The position numbers and the translations under genes are program-made. From Actinoplanes subtropicus (GTDB taxonomy: Bacteria > Actinomycetota > Actinomycetes > Mycobacteriales > Micromonosporaceae), in the NCBI RefSeq assembly GCF_000721705.1, contig NZ_JOJL01000002.1, positions 186,001 to 250,000 on the forward strand: a stretch of 64,000 bases of DNA, given 5' to 3'. The notes beneath the pieces are model-generated. The model had not been told where the DNA came from. It worked only from the letters and a program-made list of their open reading frames with translations, and searched no databases. Positions 9,295 through 16,767 of the stretch are shown piece after piece. Within the stretch, counting starts at the first letter, position 1; each line of letters begins with the position of its first letter.

Positions 9295-9360
9295 GATCTG
9301 CTCGCCCGCGCCGACGAGAACCTGTACGCGGCCAAGCGGCGGACGAGACCGGGTGGTCGC
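9295..9360 (+). pseudogene. Remnant of the C-terminal end of a GGDEF domain
   Basis: Just after the kinase stop, one frame encodes DLLARADENLYAAKRRTR, which matches the closing helix of diguanylate cyclase GGDEF domains (the ADxxLYxAK signature). Nothing upstream encodes the rest of the domain, because that space is occupied by the kinase. Downstream the frame runs on into unrelated sequence. This looks like the tail of a deleted cyclic-di-GMP synthase gene. The match is short, so chance similarity is not excluded. Confidence 0.5.
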
Positions 9361-9371
9361 CGCACCCGCCG

Positions 9372-9587
9372 TCACATCAGGTGGACCTCGACGCTGAAGC
9401 CCGGCGCCAGGACGCCGTTGAGGTGGGTGGCATGCGCGCCGAGATACTGCACCGAACTGCTCGGCGCGGCGGTCACCTGGAGCACGACGTAGTCCTCGGC
9501 CCCGCCGGTGTCGTCGCCGCAGACGCAGCAGCGCAGGCGCTCGCTGACCGGCCCGGTCCAGTCGGCGTTCTCCAACCTCAGCTCCAC
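9372..9587 (-). CDS. Small hypothetical protein, candidate immunity protein
   Basis: The 71-residue product overlaps the end of the WXG100-headed protein by 10 bases and is read in the same direction, so it is translationally coupled as its last partner. It is mostly beta-like and has a CCVCGDD cluster that could bind metal. It lacks a signal peptide or membrane segment. I do not recognise a family. Its position directly after a large secreted-effector-like gene is typical of immunity genes in polymorphic toxin loci. The immunity role is inference only. Confidence 0.55.
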   Translation of the reverse strand: MELRLENADWTGPVSERLRCCVCGDDTGGAEDYVVLQVTAAPSSSVQYLGAHATHLNGVLAPGFSVEVHLM

Positions 9588-10720
9588 TTCTCGCTGTCGA
9601 GTTTGTTCTGGACGTACTTGTCGGTGGCGTCCTTGAGCACGGTGGTGGGCTTCCCGGTCGGGTTGCTCATGTCCCGGACGACGACATCGTACGTGCCGTT
9701 GCCGTTGTCCAGGACCTTGACGATCTGGCCGTCGTCCTGGATGTACATCTCCCCGTTGTCCCAGACGTGGTCGACGTCCACGCCGCGCATGGCGGTGCGG
9801 TCGCCGCCGTGCACGTCCCGGATGTTCGTGCCGCCCGAGCCGGTGTGGTCGGTGCGGGCCGGTGAGACGTGATCGTCGCCCGACGCGTTCATCATCAGGT
9901 CGCCGACCCCGCCGGCCAGCATGCCGCCGCCGGCCACCACCCCCGCCGTCGACACCACGTTGAGCGGCACGCCGACGACGGCGCCGACCCCGGTCGCGTC
10001 GAGCACCACGCCGCCGGCGTCGCCGACGCCGCTGACCAGCATCAGCCCCGCGCCGGCCGCCGCCAGCGCGACATCGCCCGGGTGGTGCACCATCGCGTTG
10101 CCGAACGAGGCCAGGCCGTTGAGCGCGTGCGCGCCGGCGTTCTCGAGGTCGGCGCCGACGTCGGAGAAGAAGTCACCGACCTTGCTCCAGAAGCCGGGCT
10201 TCTGCGGCGCCTTGTCGCGGGCGTGCCCGACCGCCGTCTGCGCGGTGTCGCCGTCCGTCTTGAGCCGCCGCCGGGCCTGGTCGAGCGTCTGCTGCGCCGA
10301 GGCGCGGCCGGCCGCGCCTGGATCCTGGAACGGCTCGGTGCCGCCCGCCTGCTGGTACTGCTGATATCGGGTCTGCGCCTCGCTGGTCGCGGCCTGACCC
10401 GCGGTCCACTGCCGGATCGCTTCGTACGCCTGCGACTGGGCCCACGTCACGGTCTTGGCGTATGCCTCGATCGCCGAGGCCGCGCCGTGGAAGCAGTGGC
10501 CCGCCTCGATCCACTTGCCCGGCTGGCCGTGGAACTTCTCCCGGAACGCGTCCGCGGCCGGGCCGCTCCAGCCGTCGCTCGTGTCGATGCGCTGCAGGCC
10601 CTTGCCGGCCAGCGCCAGCTCGTCGCCGCGCGCGCGGAGCGACGCCGCGATACCGGTGAGGGCGACGGCGTCACCGGGCACCAGCTGCTTCGGGTCGTCG
10701 GTCTGTCCCAGCTCGGCCAT
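9578..10720 (-). CDS. WXG100-headed secreted protein, putative type VII effector toxin
   Basis: The ATG at 10720 overlaps the stop of the upstream small gene (TGATG). The 380-residue product begins with a helical WXG100-like hairpin containing W51-S-G53 and a Gln/Ala-rich second helix. A linker, a Gly/Val/Ala-rich hydrophobic stretch (about residues 215-290) and a distinct C-terminal region of about 90 residues follow. The C-terminal region is rich in Asp, Gly and Asn and ends EKWS. This order (secretion head, hydrophobic middle, variable tail) is that of polymorphic toxins exported by ESX/type VII systems. No known toxin fold or catalytic motif is recognised in the tail. The 71-residue gene after it would be the immunity partner. 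Confidence 0.7.
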   Translation of the reverse strand: MAELGQTDDPKQLVPGDAVALTGIAASLRARGDELALAGKGLQRIDTSDGWSGPAADAFREKFHGQPGKWIEAGHCFHGAASAIEAYAKTVTWAQSQAYEAIRQWTAGQAATSEAQTRYQQYQQAGGTEPFQDPGAAGRASAQQTLDQARRRLKTDGDTAQTAVGHARDKAPQKPGFWSKVGDFFSDVGADLENAGAHALNGLASFGNAMVHHPGDVALAAAGAGLMLVSGVGDAGGVVLDATGVGAVVGVPLNVVSTAGVVAGGGMLAGGVGDLMMNASGDDHVSPARTDHTGSGGTNIRDVHGGDRTAMRGVDVDHVWDNGEMYIQDDGQIVKVLDNGNGTYDVVVRDMSNPTGKPTTVLKDATDKYVQNKLDSEKWS

Positions 10721-11046
10721 CAGTGCGCCGCCGGATCGGGCCCCGTCGGGCGCTGAAGGATGCCGTTGAGCCGATCGGCCGCGCCGGTGTCCGCCTTGCG
10801 GTAGTCCTGGACGCACTGCGTGAGCCGGTCCGCGACCTCCTGGCCGTCGACGGCCAGATGCTCGACGCCGATCTCCCAGCGGTCACAGAAGTCGCGGACG
10901 GTGGAGGCGAGCCCGTCGTGCCCGTACGCGGAAGACTGTCCGTCCAAGGTGTCGATCTTGGCGAGGGTGAGATCCTCGAGCGTCATGTTGATGCCCGCCG
11001 ATGCCTTCTCCAGCGCGGGAAGATCGACTCGGAAACCATCCGACAT
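10720..11046 (-). CDS. WXG100/ESX-like small helical protein
   Basis: The 108-residue protein starts at the ATG read from 11046. It is predicted to be largely helical, with a turn at W57-E-I-G60 in place of the classical WXG. It has no signal peptide. The length, helix-turn-helix hairpin form and placement immediately before a WXG100-headed large protein fit an ESX-type secretion partner or chaperone. Its stop overlaps the next start, so the two are coupled. No ESX secretion machinery genes lie in this window. Confidence 0.72.
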   Translation of the reverse strand: MSDGFRVDLPALEKASAGINMTLEDLTLAKIDTLDGQSSAYGHDGLASTVRDFCDRWEIGVEHLAVDGQEVADRLTQCVQDYRKADTGAADRLNGILQRPTGPDPAAH

Positions 11047-11459
11047 GACCGCGACGATACCCAGCCCCACCAAGTCGTGCCCGCCGGTCGGTCTCTCGCT
11101 GCGCCGGCGCTGGAGCAGGCGCTGCAGCCCGCCGAGGACACGGTCCGCGAGCGCGGTGACCGGCTCGCCGCCATCGTGGCCGAGTCGATGGCCCGCCGGC
11201 CGGTGTGGTGTGACCTCAACAGTGCTCAAGCCTCGGTCCTGGACCAACGTCACCGTCGAGGTCGCGCTGCGCTACAAGCGGGCGTCGCGCGTGGCGATCG
11301 AGGCGCTGGCCGGGCTGTTCCTGCGCTACCTGCGGGAGTTGGGCGCCCCGGACGCGTTCCGGCTGGTGGCGACCGCGCTGCTCGTCTCCGGCGCGGCGTG
11401 GCCGTACAGCACCGAACCGTTGGCCAGCGCGACGCTCCGGGACGTCCGGTGCCCGCCGG
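11047..11459 (+). pseudogene. Non-annotated stretch with orphan coding-like plus-strand frames
   Basis: These 413 bp have no intact gene, but two consecutive plus-strand frames have strong third-position G/C bias. The first (about 11090-11205) reads like a helix, ending AESMARRPVW. The second opens at a GTG at 11210 and includes ALRYKRASRVAIEALAGLF and LRELGAPDAFRLVATALL. It runs coherently until about 11455, where it collides tail-to-tail with the lipoprotein gene. The second frame has no plausible end of its own. This suggests a frameshifted and truncated gene remnant. I do not recognise the family. Confidence 0.4.
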
Positions 11460-12719
11460 TCAGGCTCGAACCTGTTTGCGGATCCACGCCACGCAGGTCT
11501 TGTCGACGGTCGCGAACGGCTTGCCGAAGGCCTCGCGGGACGCGCTGTCATAGCCGATGCCCTCGCGCATGCTGACGTTCACAAAGTCAAAGACCTTCCG
11601 TTCCCCGTACGCCTCGACCATGCAATCGACCGCAAGATGGCTCAGCCCGTAGTAGGCGTCGCCGGCCCGCAGCGAGGCGTTGTCCGGCAGCGGCGGCTGG
11701 GCGATCGTGGTGAGTCGCTTCCCGAAGGCGCGGACCGAGGCCATGCGGGGACTGTGCACGGCCGGCGTCGGGTACTCCCCGATGTACTCGGCGATCCCCT
11801 CGGCCAGCCACATGTCGCCGTCCGTATGCGATTTGGTGCCACTGAGCGTGACCACGTGGCCCATCTCGTGCTTCACGGTCACGGCCAGCTCGCGCGGGTC
11901 GCGGATCAACTCGTCCATCCGCAGCACGACTTCGCTGTCGGGCCCGCCGGTCTTGATCGTGTAACCGTCGGCGCCGCTGGTGCCGGACTTGCCGAACCAG
12001 CGCCGCCATGCCTTGTCGTCGGCGAGGTAGACCCGGTACCGCTTCTGCGGGTTGTCCTCGATCGCGGCGAACCGGTCGTTGAGCTTCGCGGCCTGCTCGG
12101 CGACGGCCAGCACCCGATCGAGGTTCTTCGCCTCGCTGTGCGGTCCGGCCACGACCACCCGTGCTCCCGTTCGTACGACCAGGTCTTGTTCTTCCCATGG
12201 CACCGGGTCGAGGTCGTCCCGCTTCGGCTCGTCGACCCGCATCGACGTGATCCGCTGCTGGCCGTCCACCGTCTCGATGGTCAGGAGCTGATGCGCCTCC
12301 GGCGGCGGCGGATCGACCGCACCGAGCGGGCAGCCGCCGGCCATGCAGTAGTCGATGGTCGCGTCGATCGAGACCTTCGCCGCGAGCGGGTCCGACTTCA
12401 GACCCAGGGCGAAGTAGTTGAAATTGACGACCCCCAGCGCCCGCAGCGACTCGAACATCGTCCGGTACCGCGCGACGAGCTCGGGCCGCCCGGGATCGAC
12501 CGGCGCCAGCCACTTCTGCTCGTCGCCGGCGAGCAGGGCGCGGGCCTGCTCGGCCAGCAGGGGCTTCACCTTCTCGTACGCCGTCTGCGGCGGCGCCGAA
12601 TACTCCGGGGTCGCCGGGGCCGAGGGCGCCGCCGAGGCCCGAACCCCGGCGGCCCCGGCGGACGAGCAGGCCGAGAGCGCCAGCAGCAGAACACCCGCCG
12701 CAACGGGAAGAATCTTCAC
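11460..12719 (-). CDS. Secreted lipoprotein with gluzincin-type zinc protease motif
   Basis: The 419-residue protein carries a lipoprotein signal peptide ending LSAC with lipidation at C18, followed by a Ser/Ala/Pro linker. The C-terminal half contains the zinc motif H284-E-M-G-H288 and a downstream WLAEGIAEYIGEY, where E307 would be the third ligand, the arrangement of gluzincin metalloproteases (peptidase M1/MA clan). The preceding region is an NTF2-like or similar accessory domain with two cysteines (DYCMAGGC) that may form a disulphide. It probably acts at the outer face of the cytoplasmic membrane. The substrate is unknown. It is a single gene with its own 5' region of about 130 bp shared with the end of the MFS gene. 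Confidence 0.85.
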   Translation of the reverse strand: MKILPVAAGVLLLALSACSSAGAAGVRASAAPSAPATPEYSAPPQTAYEKVKPLLAEQARALLAGDEQKWLAPVDPGRPELVARYRTMFESLRALGVVNFNYFALGLKSDPLAAKVSIDATIDYCMAGGCPLGAVDPPPPEAHQLLTIETVDGQQRITSMRVDEPKRDDLDPVPWEEQDLVVRTGARVVVAGPHSEAKNLDRVLAVAEQAAKLNDRFAAIEDNPQKRYRVYLADDKAWRRWFGKSGTSGADGYTIKTGGPDSEVVLRMDELIRDPRELAVTVKHEMGHVVTLSGTKSHTDGDMWLAEGIAEYIGEYPTPAVHSPRMASVRAFGKRLTTIAQPPLPDNASLRAGDAYYGLSHLAVDCMVEAYGERKVFDFVNVSMREGIGYDSASREAFGKPFATVDKTCVAWIRKQVRA

Positions 12720-12855
12720 GGCCGGACACGATAGCCGCTCTCCTGATCTTGCGAAGCCCCGTTTCCGGCACTCTTGGAATGCGCGCTGGGTTCACACCGT
12801 CACGAGGTCGAATCTCCGCTGCGCTCGCCGGCGGTAACGTGATGGTGCGGGTCGG

Positions 12856-14202
12856 TCACAGCCCGCGCAGTGAGAGGGCGGCCGGGGCTTCGGAAAGGCC
12901 CCGGTCGGTTCGCGGCAGCGCTGTTGCGACGGCCAGGCTGGCGAGGGCGACCACGGTGAGGTACACCGCGGGTGCGATGGGGTTGCCGGTGCTGTCCACC
13001 AGCCACGTCGACACGTACGGGCCGGTGCCGCCGAACAGCGCTGCGGTCACGTTGAGCGCCAGGGCGGTGGCGGTGAACCGGATCGGCGTGGGAAACAGCA
13101 TCAGGCTCAACGACGCTCCGACCGTGTTGGCCACGCCCAGCACGACGGCCCACAGGGCCGCCCCGAGTATCGCCGTGGCGAGCGTGCCCTGGCGCGCGAT
13201 CAGCAGGCCCGGTATCGCGGTGACCGCCATGGCGAGCGCGGTCGCCATGGCCACGACGCGGGGTGGGAACCGGTCGACCAGGACGCCGCCCAGCACGAGG
13301 CTGCCGGCCAGGATCACCACTGTGCTCAGGGTGGCCGCGAACGTTTCGCCGGTGGACAGCCCGGCGACCCGGGTCAGGTAGCTGGGCAGGAATCCGATCA
13401 GCAGATATCCGCCCAACAGGGCCGACGCCGCGAACCCGGCGAACAGCAGGAGTTCCCGGGTGGCGGTGCGGACAGCATGGAGCAGCGGGAAGCGCTGCAG
13501 TTGCACCGCAGTGACCTGGAAGTGCGGCGTGTCGGCCACCTTGATCCGCAGATACACGCCGATCAGGCCGAGTGGGGCCGCGACGGCGAACGGGATCCGC
13601 CAGCCCCACGACGCCAACTGCGGCGCGTCCAGGACAGCCGCCAGAACCAGGCTGGCGCCCGCGGCCGCGGCGAAGCCCAGGCTGTTGCCGGCCAGGTTCG
13701 CGGAGACAAACCGACCGGGCCGGCCGGCCTGGGCGTGTTCGAGGACGAACACGTTCCCGCCGGCCACCTCGCCGCCGGTCGACAGCCCTTGCATGATGCG
13801 GCAGACGAGCAGGAGCGCCGACGCCCATACGCCGGCACGCGCGTAGGTGGGCAGTATCGAGATGGCAAGGGTCCCCACCGTCGCCAACAGAATCGACGCG
13901 GCCAGTGCCGAACGCCGGCCCACCCGGTCGCCGGCGTGACCGAAGACCAAGCCCCCGAGGGGCCGGGCCGCGAAGCCGAGCGCGAAGATCGCGAAGGTGG
14001 CCAGCAGCGCCGCCGTCGGATCACCCGGTGGGAAGAACTGCTTCGACAGGATCACCGCGAAGAAGCCGTACAGCGCGAGGTCGTAGCCCTCGACGAAAGA
14101 GCCGAGGCTGGCGGCGATCAGCGCCCGCCGCGCTCGGCCCGCACTGTTGCTGGTGGCATCACCCATCACGGCAGTGTGCGCCCGGTTGTCCGGCACATCC
14201 AT
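12856..14202 (-). CDS. MFS transporter, metabolite:H+ symporter (MHS) type
   Basis: The 448-residue protein has 12 predicted membrane helices. The MHS/ProP-type features include SFVEGYDLALYGFF in helix 1, RPLGGLVFGHAGDRVGRR in the 2-3 loop, and CRIMQGLSTGGEVAGG in helix 4. Such carriers import small organic acids, betaines or sugars with protons. I chose the ATG at 14202, with AGGGG 9 bases before it; the ATG at 14166 would also keep the first helix. The gene is divergent from the LuxR-type ATPase regulator, with 99 bp between starts, so that regulator may control it. Substrate is unknown. Confidence 0.9.
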   Translation of the reverse strand: MDVPDNRAHTAVMGDATSNSAGRARRALIAASLGSFVEGYDLALYGFFAVILSKQFFPPGDPTAALLATFAIFALGFAARPLGGLVFGHAGDRVGRRSALAASILLATVGTLAISILPTYARAGVWASALLLVCRIMQGLSTGGEVAGGNVFVLEHAQAGRPGRFVSANLAGNSLGFAAAAGASLVLAAVLDAPQLASWGWRIPFAVAAPLGLIGVYLRIKVADTPHFQVTAVQLQRFPLLHAVRTATRELLLFAGFAASALLGGYLLIGFLPSYLTRVAGLSTGETFAATLSTVVILAGSLVLGGVLVDRFPPRVVAMATALAMAVTAIPGLLIARQGTLATAILGAALWAVVLGVANTVGASLSLMLFPTPIRFTATALALNVTAALFGGTGPYVSTWLVDSTGNPIAPAVYLTVVALASLAVATALPRTDRGLSEAPAALSLRGL

Positions 14203-14301
14203 TCCTGTCACCCCTGCGGGGGTGGTCCACGTGCCAGACGGCGAGCCGGCCGGGCCGCGTTCGGCGGGGGCGTATCCCAGCGGACGTACTAGGTTGTCGG
14301 G

Positions 14302-16647
14302 GTGGCGGTCCGATCTCGCAGAGGCAATCTTCCCGCTGAGTTGAGCGAGTTCGTGGGTCGTCGGCGGGAGCAGCCGGAGCTGCGGCGCCTGTTGGGTGCG
14401 TCGCGCCTGGTGACGTTGACCGGCATGGGCGGCATCGGCAAGACCCGATTGGCGCTGCGGGTGGGCAGGCAGGCCGAGCGGATGTTTCCGGACGGCGGGT
14501 GGCTGGTGGAGCTGGCCGCCGTACAGGACCCGGAGCTGGTGCCGTCGACGGTGGCCATGGTGCTGGGAATGGCGGAGCGGACGGCTCGGCCGGTGCCGTC
14601 GGTGCTCGACGACTACCTGCGCGACAAGCGGCTGCTGCTGATCCTGGACAACTGCGAACATCTGGTCGACGCGTGCGCATCGCTGGTGACCGGGCTGCTG
14701 GGAGCAGCGCCGGGACTACGCGTGCTGGCGACCAGCCGCGAGGTGTTGCGCGTGCCCGGTGAGCACGTGTTCACGGTCGGCCCGCTGACCGCGCCGGATC
14801 CCGAACGGCTGCCGCCGGGAGACCTGCACGCGTTCACCGCCGTGCAGCTGTTCACCCAGCAGGCCCACGTGGTGGCGCCCGGGTTCGAGGTCACCCCGGC
14901 GAACCGGGCCCAGGTGGCCGGGGTGTGCCATCGGCTGGAGGGCATCCCCCTGGCGCTGGAGCTGGCTGCCCGGCGGCTGCGGGTGCTGACCGTCGGGCAG
15001 CTCCTGGACCGCTTGGACGACCGGTTCAGGTTGCTGACCGGGGGCTTGCGCAGCTCACCCGATCGGCAGCAGACGTTGCAGGCCACGCTGGACTGGAGCT
15101 ACGGGTTGTGTCTGCCGGCCGAGCAGACGCTGTGGGCGAGGATGTCGGTGTTCATCGGCGGATTCGACCTGGAGGCAGCCGAGCAGGTGTGCGGCGGGGA
15201 CGGCGTCTTGCCGGGCGAGGTGATCGAATTGGTGGCCGGGCTGCTGGACAAGTCGATCCTGGTGCAGCTGGAGAGCAGGGATACCATCGCGCGGTACGGG
15301 CTGTCGGAGACCGCCCGGGAGTACGCACAGCAGCGGCTACGCGAGTCCGGTGCGGAGGCCGTGGTGCGGGCCCGGCACCGGGACCACTACCGGGAGATGT
15401 TGCGGCGGGCGGCGGCCGAGCGGGTGTCGCCCCGGGAGATGTACTGGCTGCTGCGGCTGCGCACCGAGCTGCCCAACCTGCGCTCGGCCATGCAATACAG
15501 CCTCGCCGAGCACGGCGGCGCCAGGACTGCCCAGGAGATGGCGGTGGACCTGCACGACCTCTGGTCCGCCAGCGGACGCAAGCGGGAGGCACTGACCTGG
15601 CTGACCCGCACCCTCGCCGCCGACACCCGCCCGACCCCCACCCGCGCACAGGCCCTTGCCGAGGCCGGCGTCCTGGCCTTGCAACTGGGCGACGCACCGG
15701 CGAGCGCCGGCCTGCTCGCCGAGGCCCGAGCCCTCGCCGGACGACTCGACGACCCGCACGCAGCCGCCGTGGTGGCCCTGGCCCGCGGCATCAGCGCCGA
15801 TCCGCGACCGGACCCCGCTCACGCGCGCGTTCCGGTCGACGAGTCGCTGACGGCCACCCGCGGCACGGGCGACCTGCGCCACCTCAGTCTCGCCCTGCTG
15901 AACGCGGCCATGCGAGCGGCCACCACCGGCGACCCCCGCGCCACCGGCTTCGCCGACGAATGCCGCCGCCTCGGCGAGGCCCACGGAGCACAATGGACCC
16001 GTGCCTGGGGCACGACGATCCTCGCCGTCGTGGCCGTCCAGCGGGGGGACACCGACCAGGCGGAATCGTTCACGCGGGAAGCGCTGGCAGTGTTCCGGAT
16101 CGTGCAGGACTCGATCGCCGCGGGCGTCTGCCTGGCCATCCTCACGGCTGCCGCGGTCCGTCGCACGCACTACGAACGGGCCGCCGGCCTGCTGGGCGCC
16201 CTCGACGCGGTCAAACGTCGGGAAGGAGTGCTGGCGGTGGAGTTCAACCCGTACGGCCCCTGGTACGCCACCCTCCAGGACGACACCCGGCGAGGGCTGG
16301 GCGACACCGCCTACGCCACCGCCTTCTCCAAAGGCACCCACCTCACCCTCGACGAGGCCGTCGAGCTGGCCCTCGACGAGCGGCTCGAGCCGGCGGCCGC
16401 GCCGTGCCGCCCGGCAGCGTCGCCCACCGCCGATCCGCTGACCCGCCGGGAGGAACAGATCGCCGGCCTCGTCGCGCAGGGGCTCACCAACCGGGACATC
16501 GCCGCCCGGCTCGTCCTCTCCGTCCGCACCGTCGAGTCCCACGTCCAGAACGTCCTTACCAAGCTCGATTTCAGCAACCGCACCCAGATCGCCGCCTGGA
16601 TCGGCGCGGCGACCGCGGCCGACGCACCCCCGGGGACGGAAGCGTGA
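14302..16647 (+). CDS. LuxR-type regulator with NB-ARC-like ATPase
   Basis: The 781-residue protein starts at GTG. It has an N-terminal STAND/NB-ARC ATPase with the P-loop GMGGIGKT (residues 41-48), a Walker B-like stretch RLLLILDNCEHL near 110-121, and TSREVLRVPGE. A long TPR-like helical middle follows (about 330-640). A LuxR helix-turn-helix closes the protein at about residues 715-770, LTRREEQIAGLVAQGLTNRD with TVESHVQNVL. It lacks a receiver domain, so ligand or protein binding to the TPR part probably gates ATP hydrolysis and DNA binding. It faces the MHS transporter gene across a short divergent region. Confidence 0.92.
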   Translation: MAVRSRRGNLPAELSEFVGRRREQPELRRLLGASRLVTLTGMGGIGKTRLALRVGRQAERMFPDGGWLVELAAVQDPELVPSTVAMVLGMAERTARPVPSVLDDYLRDKRLLLILDNCEHLVDACASLVTGLLGAAPGLRVLATSREVLRVPGEHVFTVGPLTAPDPERLPPGDLHAFTAVQLFTQQAHVVAPGFEVTPANRAQVAGVCHRLEGIPLALELAARRLRVLTVGQLLDRLDDRFRLLTGGLRSSPDRQQTLQATLDWSYGLCLPAEQTLWARMSVFIGGFDLEAAEQVCGGDGVLPGEVIELVAGLLDKSILVQLESRDTIARYGLSETAREYAQQRLRESGAEAVVRARHRDHYREMLRRAAAERVSPREMYWLLRLRTELPNLRSAMQYSLAEHGGARTAQEMAVDLHDLWSASGRKREALTWLTRTLAADTRPTPTRAQALAEAGVLALQLGDAPASAGLLAEARALAGRLDDPHAAAVVALARGISADPRPDPAHARVPVDESLTATRGTGDLRHLSLALLNAAMRAATTGDPRATGFADECRRLGEAHGAQWTRAWGTTILAVVAVQRGDTDQAESFTREALAVFRIVQDSIAAGVCLAILTAAAVRRTHYERAAGLLGALDAVKRREGVLAVEFNPYGPWYATLQDDTRRGLGDTAYATAFSKGTHLTLDEAVELALDERLEPAAAPCRPAASPTADPLTRREEQIAGLVAQGLTNRDIAARLVLSVRTVESHVQNVLTKLDFSNRTQIAAWIGAATAADAPPGTEA

Positions 16648-16734
16648 CCCACCGACCCCACGCCGGACCCGGCGAGGGGCTCTCGAAGTATCGATGATCG
16701 CCATTGTGGACGGAGCGATTCTCCGGTAGCTTCA

Positions 16735-16752
16735 CCTGACAACGTTGTCAGG
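16735..16752. promoter_or_regulatory. 18-bp perfect palindromic operator (LacI-family type)
   Basis: CCTGACAACGTTGTCAGG is a perfect 18-bp palindrome whose centre, TGACAACGTTGTCA, has the form of LacI-family operators in actinomycete glycosidase genes. It ends only 15 bases before the GTG start of the alpha-mannosidase and directly precedes its GGGGAGG ribosome site. A bound repressor would block initiation or elongation of that gene. No lacI gene is in the window, so the repressor would act in trans. Confidence 0.75.
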
Positions 16753-16767
16753 CGGGGAGGTCACGTC

